Source: Algoriphagus boritolerans DSM 17298 = JCM 18970
GTDB lineage: Bacteria > Bacteroidota > Bacteroidia > Cytophagales > Cyclobacteriaceae
Reading direction: 5' to 3'
DNA length: 64,000 nucleotides
Assembly: GCF_900108085.1 (NCBI RefSeq)
Contig: NZ_FNVR01000007.1
Location: 62,001 to 126,000, forward strand
The position numbers and the translations under genes are program-made. Positions 42,989 through 52,800 of this stretch are shown one piece after another; within the stretch, counting starts at the first letter, position 1; every line of letters starts with the position of its first letter. The notes below the pieces were generated by a model. It had not been told where the DNA came from and searched no databases. It saw only the letters and a list, made by a program, of their open reading frames with translations.

Positions 42989-44113
42989 TTATTCCTTTTT
43001 GTCATTGAAAAACAGCCATTCGATGGCTTTTGGGAATTCATCACCCCAATAGGATTCGTTGTGTTTACCCTGTTCGTTGATGGAAAGATGTACTTTCATC
43101 TTCCCTTCCAGGCTTTCTCGCTTGAGGAGTCGCTTTCGGAGTTTGGTCACGTGATTGACCATGGTTTCGCTTTCGTCACCACCCGCATAGAGGTAGATTC
43201 GGGTTTCCTGCGGTTCAAAAAAATCAAAAAAGCCGAGTTTGATCTTTGGGATCACCCAAAGGGAGGGGGAGAAGACCATCAGTTTTCCAAAAACTTCAGG
43301 ATAAATCAACCCGGAAAAGATGCTGACCAATCCACCCATCGAGCTGCCTCCGATACCGGTGTGCTCCCGATTCGGATTGGTGCGGAAGGTTTTGTCGACA
43401 AAAGGCTTTAGGGTATCGGTGATGAATCGAATGTATTGTTTGCCGTTTCCTTGTCCCAGTAGTGTTTTACCTACATTATATTCAATCAACCGCTCTTTTT
43501 CTCCATGTTCTACTGCGATGACAATGATTTTGCCAATGCCATAGTCAGACATGACTGCCAGCTTTTTATCGATTTGCCAGTTACCGAATTCCGCATTTTC
43601 GTTGAAAAGATTTTGAGCGTCATGGAGGTAGAGAACGGGGTAGTTTTCGGTGCTCGTATCGTAATCGTGCGGCAGTAGTGCCCAGATTTTCCGTGTTTTG
43701 TTCAGCTGGGGAATCTCAAATTCCTCGGAAATCAAATGGATTTTTGGAAGCTGAGAGGGGCGATAAGGAAGCCAGTTTTTTCTCCATTTTGCCACTTTCT
43801 CCAGCTTGACAGCCTTGTCATCATTCCAATGACGGTTTGGCGTACGGTTGCCATAGCGATCGATTTCCACTTCTGACCAGTCTCCTTTGGTGAATTTGTA
43901 AATCAGTTCTCCCTCAAATTTGGGTTCTTCCGGAAAATTGAATTCATACTTCCCGGTTTCGAGCTTTTTCATGCGGAAATTAAAATCCTGTGTCGCCCAA
44001 TTGTTGAAGTTGCCGGAAATGTAAACGGGCCTGTCGTCGTCATCCGGAGTTTGAAGGACGATTTTTTTAGTAAGAGTAGGTTTGGCTGGAGACCTTGAGA
44101 CTTCTGAAATCAT
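42989..44113 (-). CDS. Esterase with N-terminal carbohydrate-binding-like domain
   Basis: A 374-residue protein without a signal peptide. Residues about 15-105 form a CBM48/CBM20-like fold (VYISGNFNNWATQDF, KFTKGDWSEVE); residues about 130-370 are an alpha/beta hydrolase of the D/Fes esterase type with nucleophile elbow GGSSMGG and a His near NEQGKHNESYW. The substrate is probably a carbohydrate or siderophore ester; not certain. It starts 17 nt upstream of no partner on this strand other than pepA, which follows closely. Confidence 0.82.
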   Translation of the reverse strand: MISEVSRSPAKPTLTKKIVLQTPDDDDRPVYISGNFNNWATQDFNFRMKKLETGKYEFNFPEEPKFEGELIYKFTKGDWSEVEIDRYGNRTPNRHWNDDKAVKLEKVAKWRKNWLPYRPSQLPKIHLISEEFEIPQLNKTRKIWALLPHDYDTSTENYPVLYLHDAQNLFNENAEFGNWQIDKKLAVMSDYGIGKIIVIAVEHGEKERLIEYNVGKTLLGQGNGKQYIRFITDTLKPFVDKTFRTNPNREHTGIGGSSMGGLVSIFSGLIYPEVFGKLMVFSPSLWVIPKIKLGFFDFFEPQETRIYLYAGGDESETMVNHVTKLRKRLLKRESLEGKMKVHLSINEQGKHNESYWGDEFPKAIEWLFFNDKKE

Positions 44114-44190
44114 GGGTTGAGGATACGAATTGGGTTAACCCGATTAGTCAAAAATAAGCGTTGTACTGCTAAGAATGAAACGTTGTTTTG

Positions 44191-45915
44191 CTATACAGCC
44201 TCCTCCGGTCGAAATCGAATCTCATCAGGATAGGGAAAAGCATGGATCAACTCACCTTTTTGGATTCGTTCCTTTAAGGAATTCCAAAAGGCAGGATCAA
44301 ACAAATCTTGGTGATAGCTCAAAAAATGAGGCTTTAGATCTGCCCTTCCTATCATCCATCTCCTGAAATCTTCAGGAAAGACATCATTCTTCCTGATTTC
44401 ATACCAAGGTTCTGAAGCATAGATCTGCTCATAATTTTCCGGCTTGGGTTTTTCCCGAAAATTCATGTCTTCCAGAAACTCAATTTCATCGTAATCATAA
44501 AAAATGACTCGTTTTTGTCGTGTCAAACCAAAGTTTTTGGTCATCATATCTCCAGGAAAAATATTGGCCTGAGCCAATTGAAGGATGGCTCGTCCATAGT
44601 CTTCCACGGCCCGCTTACCTTCTTCCACAGTACAGGATTCAAGAAAAATATTGAGTGGAATCATCTTTCGTTCGGTGTATAAATGTTTGATTATCAGGTA
44701 ATTTTTATTTATCTGTAAAAGTGAATTGGTAGTGTTTCTGAGTTCTTTCATCAGTTCAGAACTTATCCGATCTAGTGGAATTTTGAAATATTCAAATTCA
44801 TGCGTATCGGCCATTCTGCCCACCCGATCATGAAGTGAGACCAGTTTGTATTTTTCTCTGACTTCCTGCCGGGTCATGCTTTTGGGTGGTTCGAAGTGAT
44901 CTTTGATCAGCTTGAAAACAATATTTAGAGACGGAAGTGTGAATACCGTCATCACCATTCCTTTTATTCCAGGTGCCACTACAAATTCGTCTGAACTGTT
45001 TTCCAGGTGATTTAGGAAATCCCGGTAAAAGAGTGTTTTACCATGCTTGTTGAAGCCTATGGCATTGTAGAGTTCATGGATTTTTTTGTGTGGAATCACT
45101 GAGCTCAGAAAACCGATAATCTGTGAAGGCACTTCTGCTTCGACCATAAAATAGGAACGGGTGAAGCTGAATAAGTGACTCATTAAATTGGGGTCAAAAA
45201 TCAGTGTGTCGACAAAGATTCCTTTCGGGCCATTCATGAATGGAATGATAAATGGCATCCATTTTTTACCGACAAAAGTCCTTCCGATCAGATAAGCTGC
45301 CTTATTCCGGTAAAAGACGGGTTTTAAAAGTTGGGTTTTCGTGCCTACTTCCACTTGGTAACGGGTAAGAATGACTTTTTTGACTCCCTCTACCAAGAAT
45401 TCCACATCCTTTTCCTTATCCATAAAATCTCCTCCAAAATCGTAATCTTCAAGGATTCTCCGGATGATCTGTTCCAAACCTAAGGAAGCAGGATAGGTGT
45501 TTAGAATTTCCGAGCTCTCATGGATCGAAAAAAAATTATCCTCCTCGGTCACGTACATCAGATCCTCATCGAGTGGATTATTGGGAAAAGTTTTTCTGAA
45601 AATCGAATTGAAAAAAGTTTCCGCCAATTCTGCATCTGGACGTCCAGTGATCATTTGACGGTATTCCTTTTTGATCAAACTCCAAATGGTACGATTTGAC
45701 GAATCAGAACCTAAGATTTCCTGAAAAGATTTAGCCAGTTGGAATAAAATATCCTTGTATAACCTAAGTCGCTGTCTGTGGTTCACCTGAGTGGCCTGCC
45801 AATTTCTTTGGGCGAAATAAATTGGGGCAAGCCGGGTATAGGAATTAAAAGCTTCGATGTAGCTAAGGTATCCTTCAAAGAGTTTTTCGGCGATAGGCAG
45901 TGCGCGCTGTGACAT
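44191..45915 (-). CDS. aceK: Isocitrate dehydrogenase kinase/phosphatase
   Basis: A 574-residue bifunctional enzyme that phosphorylates and dephosphorylates isocitrate dehydrogenase and so directs carbon into the glyoxylate shunt. The N-terminal regulatory half contains YLSYIEAFNSYTRLAPIYFAQRNW; the kinase half has AAYLIGRTFVGKKWMPF and VFYDYDEIEF (DYDE metal site). The length is close to the E. coli enzyme. The ATG at 45915 is preferred to an upstream in-frame TTG. No aceA, aceB or icd is adjacent. The family is best known in Proteobacteria, so its presence here is notable. Confidence 0.95.
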   Translation of the reverse strand: MSQRALPIAEKLFEGYLSYIEAFNSYTRLAPIYFAQRNWQATQVNHRQRLRLYKDILFQLAKSFQEILGSDSSNRTIWSLIKKEYRQMITGRPDAELAETFFNSIFRKTFPNNPLDEDLMYVTEEDNFFSIHESSEILNTYPASLGLEQIIRRILEDYDFGGDFMDKEKDVEFLVEGVKKVILTRYQVEVGTKTQLLKPVFYRNKAAYLIGRTFVGKKWMPFIIPFMNGPKGIFVDTLIFDPNLMSHLFSFTRSYFMVEAEVPSQIIGFLSSVIPHKKIHELYNAIGFNKHGKTLFYRDFLNHLENSSDEFVVAPGIKGMVMTVFTLPSLNIVFKLIKDHFEPPKSMTRQEVREKYKLVSLHDRVGRMADTHEFEYFKIPLDRISSELMKELRNTTNSLLQINKNYLIIKHLYTERKMIPLNIFLESCTVEEGKRAVEDYGRAILQLAQANIFPGDMMTKNFGLTRQKRVIFYDYDEIEFLEDMNFREKPKPENYEQIYASEPWYEIRKNDVFPEDFRRWMIGRADLKPHFLSYHQDLFDPAFWNSLKERIQKGELIHAFPYPDEIRFRPEEAV

Positions 45916-46091
45916 AGGTTTAAGCAAGATGAATTTTCTCAGAAATTTTTTTCAAATAAAATTTAAAAAGCACTTGATTTTCTGTGATTTATAAATGGAA
46001 AATTATGACCGAATAAAATTTTGAATATTTTTCGCAATCGATTGTTTGGAGGGAATGAAAACATTTTATACTTTTCGAAGGTATTCATGAA

Positions 46092-46122
46092 TTGAATATC
46101 TACAATAGGTTTAATAGGTTTG
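46092..46122 (+). promoter_or_regulatory. Promoter-like pair before a short hairpin
   Basis: TTG (46092-46094), 20 nt, then TAGGTTTG (46115-46122), a perfect TAnnTTTG, pointing into the hairpin 8 nt downstream. Confidence 0.5.
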
Positions 46123-46129
46123 AGAGCAG

Positions 46130-46168
46130 GAAAAGGCCGGGATATTATCCAGGCCTTTTTTTTAATTT
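46130..46168 (+). terminator. Hairpin terminator, possible tiny RNA
   Basis: AAAGGCC-g-GGAT-att-ATCC-a-GGCCTTT plus eight T. With the promoter pair just upstream, the transcript would be only about 40 nt. Confidence 0.65.
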
Positions 46169-46451
46169 TAGCCAGATTCCATTTCTATTAAATCATAATC
46201 TGATGATACGCTATTCTCCCAGTAGACGAATATACCCTTGATTTTGGGCTGGGAGACCGAAGTCGGTAGACCGAAGAAGTCCAAGAATTGGCATTCACTA
46301 GTTCATTAGAACTTAGAAGTAAGCTACTGGCAAAGTTCCGAATATCCGTAAATCTTAATGAACGCAATGCGGTTTTTCTTTTCAATCCAATTTTACGAAT
46401 CCGTTTGATTTTTCGATCACTTCACTTAGCTTCAACGTTCAAATTTTCGCT

Positions 46452-47129
46452 ATGAATGTGTCTAAGAAAGTGAAATTCCAAGTTTGGGCTGGAATGCTAT
46501 TTTTTTTACTTGCCTGTGAATCTTCGGAATCCACCAAAACGGAGATTTCCAAGGAATTGACTCCGGACGAAGGAAAATTGGAAGTCATGCGCAATCAAAT
46601 TAATCTTGGAATAGCCCAAAATTCAGGCTGGCAAAAACACTGGGCGACACACTTAGGAATTTTTGATGCGGCTAATTTTGAGTTGGTATTGAACGATTCC
46701 ATAGATCCGATGGAAATGCCGGAGAAGAATCCGATTTTGCCTCAGGATCCACTTTTTCCCTATCAATTTCCTCATCCCGAAGACAATGGTACGATAGACA
46801 TTTATTCCTATAAAGTAGAGGCTCAGGAGAGCTTGGACCGCCCTTATTTAAATCCGGATTCAGAGGTGATCTGGTATCGGTCGGATGGGATGAAGGAGCG
46901 TTTGCTTTTTATGGGACCTTCCGGAGTTTTTGAGGAAGGAATGTGGCTGAATGCTGCCGAATTCATGGTTTTGGGGTTTTTTCAGGAAGAAGAAGGCTTT
47001 AGACCGATGATCTGGATCATCAATATTGAAAATCACATTTTTAGCCAGTTCAAATTGGATCAGGTAGTCATAGATTATAAACAGGAGTCCTACTTGGATG
47101 CCAAGCTCAAGACGGTGGATTTGATCTAA
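46452..47129 (+). CDS. Lipoprotein of unknown function
   Basis: A 225-residue protein with a lipoprotein signal (MLFFLLACESS, Cys about residue 22). The mature part is acidic, with conserved-looking tracts QNSGWQKHWATHLGIFD and EVIWYRSDGMKERLLFMGPSGVFEEGMW. No known family is recognised. The next gene, a Nudix hydrolase, starts after one base, so the two are co-transcribed. Confidence 0.68.
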   Translation: MNVSKKVKFQVWAGMLFFLLACESSESTKTEISKELTPDEGKLEVMRNQINLGIAQNSGWQKHWATHLGIFDAANFELVLNDSIDPMEMPEKNPILPQDPLFPYQFPHPEDNGTIDIYSYKVEAQESLDRPYLNPDSEVIWYRSDGMKERLLFMGPSGVFEEGMWLNAAEFMVLGFFQEEEGFRPMIWIINIENHIFSQFKLDQVVIDYKQESYLDAKLKTVDLI

Positions 47130-47130
47130 A

Positions 47131-47769
47131 ATGGAATTTGATATTCTTATTCGGCGACTTGAGCAAGAATTACAATCCCCTCTTCCCGGAAAACGAGCTC
47201 ATTTACTGATGTCACCAATTCCGATTGACATCAGGCGTTTTGAGCCAGTTCTACCGGCAGATCATCGCAAAAGTGGTGTGCTGATTTTGTTTTATCCCGA
47301 TGAAAGGGGAGCGTTTTTCCCATTGATCAAACGACCGGAATACGTCGGTTTTCATAGTGGTCAAGTGGCATTTCCGGGAGGTAAAATGGAATTAAGTGAT
47401 GCGGATATCATTCAGACGGCACTTCGGGAAGCTGAAGAAGAAGTAGGAGTGGATCGAGACCAAGTTCGGGTCTTGGGCAGATTAAGTGACTTATACATCC
47501 CGACGAGCAATTTTCTGGTCAGTCCGGTGGTGGGGTTTTTGGAAAAAAGACCGGAATTCATTCCTGAGGCCAACGAAGTCTCCAGAATCATCCCGACTGC
47601 GGTGCCGTTGCTTTTCAATCCGGAAATAAAAAAGAGAAAGATGCTGACAATAGGTAAAAGCATGAATTTGGATGCACCCTATTTTGAGATTGATGGTGAG
47701 ATCGTATGGGGAGCGACAGCGATGATTTTAAGCGAATTAATTCAGATTCTTTACCCGAGGATGAAGTGA
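47131..47769 (+). CDS. Nudix hydrolase, coenzyme A pyrophosphatase type
   Basis: A 212-residue enzyme. The segment VAFPGGKMELSDADIIQTALREAEEEVGV joins the UPF0035 CoA-pyrophosphatase motif with the Nudix box (GGKxE...REAEEEVG). Such enzymes split CoA into phosphopantetheine and 3',5'-ADP. The gene is coupled to the upstream lipoprotein. Confidence 0.9.
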   Translation: MEFDILIRRLEQELQSPLPGKRAHLLMSPIPIDIRRFEPVLPADHRKSGVLILFYPDERGAFFPLIKRPEYVGFHSGQVAFPGGKMELSDADIIQTALREAEEEVGVDRDQVRVLGRLSDLYIPTSNFLVSPVVGFLEKRPEFIPEANEVSRIIPTAVPLLFNPEIKKRKMLTIGKSMNLDAPYFEIDGEIVWGATAMILSELIQILYPRMK

Positions 47770-47823
47770 TTGGTCTTTTTGGGCTTTTGGTCGTATCGTT
47801 GTACTTCAAACAGATAATCCGGA

Positions 47824-49077
47824 ATGGAAGAAAGTGCTCCTTTGTTTACTAATGACGCAGTAGTTTTTGGCTTACTTATGGCAACCCTGGCATTGGTGTT
47901 TGCCACTTCAGCCAGCAAAAAACCATTCTGGGTTAAATTTTACACTTATGTACCCACAGTGTTGTTGTGTTACTTTATCCCCGCAGTTTTTAATTCCTTG
48001 GGATTGATTTCGGGCGAATCTTCCGGGTTGTATAAAGTGGCCTCGAGGTATCTTTTGCCCGCTTCTTTAGTATTGTTTACACTTAGCATTGATTTAAAGG
48101 GTATTCTTAAACTAGGTCCCAAAGCCCTTACCATGTTTTTGGCGGGTACAGTGGGAATCATGCTTGGGGGGCCATTGGCTTTGTTGACAGTCGGCTTCCT
48201 GTTTCCTGACATTTATTCGGGTACAGGTCCGGATGAGATCTGGCGGGGATTGTCTACCATATCCGGAAGTTGGATAGGTGGAGGAGCAAATCAGACAGCC
48301 ATGTTGGAAGTTTTCGGAGCAAGTCCGACGCTTTTCGGGCAAATGATCGCAGTAGATGTTTTGGTAGCCAATCTTTGGATGGCTTTTCTACTCTACTGGG
48401 CGGCCAATTCTGAAAAATTGGATAAGCTACTCAAGTCCGATACGTCTGCCATTTATGAACTTCGAGACAGAATAGCCAAACACCGGGAGGGAATCATGAA
48501 AATTCCAAGCCTGGGTGACACCATGTTGATCTTAGGTTTTGGATTCGGGGTTACAGGTTTTTCCCATTTGTGTGCGGATTTTTTGGCGCTGTGGTTTGAA
48601 ACAAATTATCCTAATCTGAATCAATACTCGCTCAATTCAGCATTTTTTTGGATCGTAGTCATTGCGACCACGGCAGGGCTGATTCTTTCATTTACGAAAG
48701 CGCGAAACCTCGAAGGCGCAGGAGCTTCGCGGATGGGAAGTGTCTTACTGTATGTATTGGTAGCCACGATCGGTATGCAAATGGACTTGGGTGCCGTGCT
48801 GGATAATCCGATTTTCTTTTTGATTGGGATTGTATGGATGATTTTCCACATCCTCATCATGTCATTGGTGGCTTTTGCAATCAAAGCACCATTCTTCTAC
48901 GTAGCAGTGGGTTCCCAAGCCAATGTAGGAGGAGCAGCTTCTGCACCCATCGTGGCTTCTGCTTTTGATCCTTCACTTGCTCCTGTAGGGGTTTTATTAG
49001 CAGTCTTGGGTTATGCCTTGGGCACTTATGGAGCCTATTTGACCGGTTTGATGATGCAGGCTATTTCTGGAATGTGA
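47824..49077 (+). CDS. DUF819 family membrane protein
   Basis: A 417-residue integral membrane protein with about eleven helices. GGGANQTAMLEVFGASPTLF and GSQANVGGAASAPIVASAF are the paired glycine-rich loops typical of DUF819, which resembles secondary transporters of the BASS/sodium-symporter fold; no substrate is known. Its TGA overlaps the ATG of a small ferredoxin-like gene by one base. Confidence 0.88.
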   Translation: MEESAPLFTNDAVVFGLLMATLALVFATSASKKPFWVKFYTYVPTVLLCYFIPAVFNSLGLISGESSGLYKVASRYLLPASLVLFTLSIDLKGILKLGPKALTMFLAGTVGIMLGGPLALLTVGFLFPDIYSGTGPDEIWRGLSTISGSWIGGGANQTAMLEVFGASPTLFGQMIAVDVLVANLWMAFLLYWAANSEKLDKLLKSDTSAIYELRDRIAKHREGIMKIPSLGDTMLILGFGFGVTGFSHLCADFLALWFETNYPNLNQYSLNSAFFWIVVIATTAGLILSFTKARNLEGAGASRMGSVLLYVLVATIGMQMDLGAVLDNPIFFLIGIVWMIFHILIMSLVAFAIKAPFFYVAVGSQANVGGAASAPIVASAFDPSLAPVGVLLAVLGYALGTYGAYLTGLMMQAISGM

Positions 49078-49319
49078 TGCGGTACAATCGAAAATTGGTA
49101 TTTATCTGTGAGGGATCGGATTGTAAAAAAGCCGGTTCCAAAAAAATCCGAAAAGAGCTCAAAGAAGCGGCTACAGAAGGTTCACTAAAAGGACATTGCA
49201 AATTTTTCCAGACTAAATGTATGGATATGTGTAAGTCAGCTCCGGTAGTAATTGTGGAAAATCATTTTTGTAAAAATGCAGATACCAAAATGATCATGGA
49301 GCAAATCAAAAAAGCCTGA
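49077..49319 (+). CDS. Thioredoxin-like [2Fe-2S] ferredoxin-like protein
   Basis: An 80-residue protein. Four cysteines, ICEGSDC and TKCMDMC, lie in the spacing of thioredoxin-like [2Fe-2S] ferredoxins, as in the NuoE C-terminal domain. A fifth and sixth Cys (GHC, FCKN) are extra. The start at 49077 overlaps the DUF819 stop, indicating coupling. The partner redox system is unknown. Confidence 0.85.
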   Translation: MRYNRKLVFICEGSDCKKAGSKKIRKELKEAATEGSLKGHCKFFQTKCMDMCKSAPVVIVENHFCKNADTKMIMEQIKKA

Positions 49320-49337
49320 GGATTTCAGGCCTTTTTG
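49308..49337. terminator. Bidirectional terminator between convergent genes
   Basis: AAAAAGCCTGA-N4-TTCAGGCCTTTTT. Confidence 0.82.
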
Positions 49338-49339
49338 GA

Positions 49340-49660
49340 TTACAGTTTGGTTATTTTTACAGCCGTTCCACTGACAGTTACCATCAGCATGCCTTCCCGG
49401 ATTGTTTCGTAGTCCAAATCAATTCCTACGATCGCATTGGCACCGAATTGCCGCGCCTGCGCTTCCATTTCTGAGACCGCCGTGGCTTTTGCCTCGCGAA
49501 GTACCTGCTCGTAAGTAGAGGATCGCCCGCCCACGATATCAGTGATACTGGCAAAGAAGTCTTTGAAAATATTGGCACCGATGATTGTTTCACCTGAGAC
49601 AATTCCAAGATATTGGTCAATTTGATAACCTTCCAGAGAAGGTGTGGTGGAAATGATCAT
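49340..49660 (-). CDS. YbjQ/UPF0145 family protein
   Basis: A 106-residue cytosolic protein with [32 protein letters not shown] and [17 protein letters not shown], the hallmarks of the YbjQ (heavy-metal-binding-domain-like) family, which forms pentameric rings. The biological role is unclear. It is monocistronic and converges on the ferredoxin-like gene. Confidence 0.92.
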   Translation of the reverse strand: MIISTTPSLEGYQIDQYLGIVSGETIIGANIFKDFFASITDIVGGRSSTYEQVLREAKATAVSEMEAQARQFGANAIVGIDLDYETIREGMLMVTVSGTAVKITKL

Positions 49661-49846
49661 AAAATTGGTCTTTAGTTGTTGTTATTTGAATTATAAATTC
49701 GTCACGGTTTTTTAACAGAAAATGTTTGACCTGATCTTGAAAAATAAAAGACAGGAATATGAGCTGGTGATCCTGGTTACTTGAAAAATAAAGGTAATCA
49801 AGGTTTGTGTTTAAGATTTTCTTTTCAAATATTACTGTCCGATTTG

Positions 49847-49866
49847 GTACAAACTGTTCGTTGTAC
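49847..49866. promoter_or_regulatory. Inverted repeat before the hybrid kinase
   Basis: GTACAA-N8-TTGTAC, a perfect 6-bp dyad (8 bp with one mismatch), 21 nt before the kinase ATG. It may be an operator or a leader hairpin. Confidence 0.5.
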
Positions 49867-49887
49867 TAAAAAATCTCGCGAAAATTC

Positions 49888-52800
49888 ATGACCCATTTCC
49901 AGCAGTTTGATATTTCTGATTTTTTTAATGAAATCCAGGAACCGCTGTTTTTGATGGATTCTGAGGATATCCTGTTTTTCAATCGGTTCTTTTTGGAAAA
50001 TTTCAATCCCATTTCAGATAATTGGAAACTATTTTTTGATTCTCCAGAACTTACCCGTGCACTGGATGATTTTTTCCGGACAGGATCAGTTCCTTCTCTT
50101 CGAATCAGCAAATCGCTGCTTTCAAAAGCAGGATCCCTACAGCAGTTTGACTGGGGATTTATCAATCTTCCGTCGAGTTATAATTCACGCTTTTTGATTG
50201 CAAAAGGGACGGAATCAAAAGGCGCAGTAACGAATAAAGCTACCCTCGGGCGATCAAAAGGGGAGGTGATTTCCGGGGAGTTGCGCTACATGCAGAGCAT
50301 TCTGAACAACAGTCATGATATGATTGCCATTCTGGATAAGGATGGGAATTATAAGTTTATCAGTGACTCAGTGACTGAAAAATTGGGTTTCGTTCCAGCT
50401 GAGATAATCGGGAAGAATTTTCGTGACTTTGCTGCCTTAGGTTCAATTGAGATTGTCAAAGGGGATTTTTATGAAGCCCTACGGACTAAAGAAGAAGTTG
50501 CCATAGACTTCTGGGTGAAACTGCGGGATGGAAAACGGATTTATCTGGAAAGTTTCGCCAAAAATCTTCTTGATCACCCTCAGATCCATGGGATTATTTT
50601 CAGTTCAAGAGATGTGACCGAATATGTGCAGACCGAAAAATCACTGCAAAGAAGGTATGAAATTGAAAATCTGATCATTCATTTGTCAGCCCGAATCATA
50701 GGTGGGAATTTCAGTGAAATGGAATCCGAGTTTTTCGTAGGATTAGCCAGGTTTGGAGATTTTCTTGACGCCAGCCATGCTGAGATACTTGTTTTCAACA
50801 AAGAAACCGAAGTATTGGAGGCCTTGACTTCCTGGTCTTCCTCCAAGGTGGAAAACTCGAAACTTTTGCCTGACAACGACGAATTGAAATTGATTTTTGA
50901 AAATCAATCTTTTCTGGAAAAAGGAAAAGTAAGGCTGATAACCAGTGAAATAGGGCCTGACCGAGCAGTCAGGAGCTTAAAAAACTCCAGGATTTTGATT
51001 CCTATGATTTCCGGAAATAAACTACTGGGATTGATCCGCTTTGAATCAGGTCCTGCTGATTTCCCATTTGAGGAAAAAGAAATCCAGGTGCTCCGTCAAT
51101 TGGGAGATGTTTTGGCAGGTTCCTATCTGGGAAGCCTGATGAATCGAAAAATAGAGCGGAATGAGAACCTGCTCACTCAGACCGAGATGCTATCCAAATC
51201 CGGCTCATGGAGGTACAGTACCTTCAAAAACCGGTTTTATTGCTCCGGTGGATTTGCCAATTTATTTGGTTTGGGCTCGAAGCCAATTTCAGAAGAATTC
51301 TCTTCCTTGATTTTTAGAATTGATAAACCTTTTAGATCCGAGTTTGTCAAAAATTTGAGAAAGGCAAGTAAAGAATTGTCCCGAACCTCGGGAGAGTTTA
51401 CGATCTCGGACTCTTTGGGCAAAACGAAGCATCTCAGCTATGAAATAGAAGGGAAGCGGGAACTCTTTACACAGGGCTTGGAAGTCTATGGCTTTTGTAC
51501 TGACATCACACATTTAAGAGCATCAGACAGCTATTTAAGGCTTCAGTCACAAATTTTGGCTCAGGTGAGTGACCCAATTTTGGTCACTAACTTAGAATTG
51601 GAGGTAATTTACCTCAATGAAGCCGCTATTCAACTTTGCTGTCCCGAAACTGCCAGAGATTATGAGGGGTTTTTGGGAGACTTAGTCACCATCTATTGGA
51701 ATAGTGATGAAAAGCTAGTTGAAATTTGCCAAGATCTTCAGGTTGGCGAAGTGAAGAATCTGGTCCGAAATATCCAGACAAAGCATACCCATTATTCTCC
51801 GTTTGAAATCTCAATTCAGGCAATTCACGCAGAGGGGAAGGAGAAAATAGGTTATTCTGTGATTTTAAGAGGTCTGGAAGAAAAGCATAAATCAGAACAG
51901 ATCGCCAAAAGGGCTCAGTTGATTGTGGAAAATAGTCCTGCGGTGCTTTTCAGGGTTGATCCCAATGACAATTATAAAATTCATTACATCTCCGAAAACA
52001 TCAATTTATTCGGATATGATGCTTCTGATTTGGTCCAAAAGGGGACTTCTTTCCTGGATTTATTGCATCCTGAGGATAAGGATATTCTTTTGGAGTATTC
52101 GAAAAATAAATTGTTGAAAGTAGGAATACCCTCGTTTTCAGGGGAGTATCGGATCAGGACAAGTCTTGGAGAAATTGTCTGGGTAGAAGATCGAACCCGC
52201 GACATCTTCTCAGATTCCGGTGAAATTTTGCTGCATGAGGGATTATTTCAGGATATATCCGACCGCAAGAATCTCGAAATCTTAAAATCCCAACGCGACG
52301 AACAATACCGCGTCCTAGCTTCAAATATTCCCGAAACAAACATTTTCTTACTTGACAAGGAAAGGCGATATATCCTGGCTGAAGGTACCAACTTTGAGAA
52401 GTGGGGATTGAGACGGGAGGATTTTGAAGGCAAGAAACTCAGCGAATTTCAACTCACCCCCTACGAGGAAATTAATGCCATTTTGGATCGGGTGTATTTC
52501 AATCAAGAAATCGTGGTGTCCGAGTTTTTGTTCAATGAGAGACATTATAATCGTACCATTAGACCTATTGTAGAAAATGGTCAGGTAGAGTATGCGCTGA
52601 GTATAGTCAGAGACATTCAGGATGAATTTCAAGCCAAAAAGGATCTCCAACAGTCTGAAGAGAAATACCGACGCCTGGTGGAGGATTCAACGGAAATAAT
52701 TTTCTCTCTTACAGAGGCATTTTTGCTTCATTATGTTTCTCCCAATGTTAAACAGTTCTTAGACTATGATTCGGAAGAGGTAATAGGACGGAGTATTTTT

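Larger units (their letters stand above)
45916..46451. other. Gene-less stretch between aceK and a lipoprotein gene
   Basis: About 535 nt without a convincing gene. It holds a promoter-like pair (46092-46122) followed at once by a terminator hairpin (46130-46168) and a short direct repeat of AGACCGAAG (46254-46262 and 46268-46276) around an ACCGA/TCGGT dyad. The minus-strand frame at 46188-46385 has no family features. Confidence 0.5.

Noticed and set aside
46188-46385. 65-residue minus-strand frame
   Set aside because: It covers a short repeat and dyad and has no protein-like pattern.
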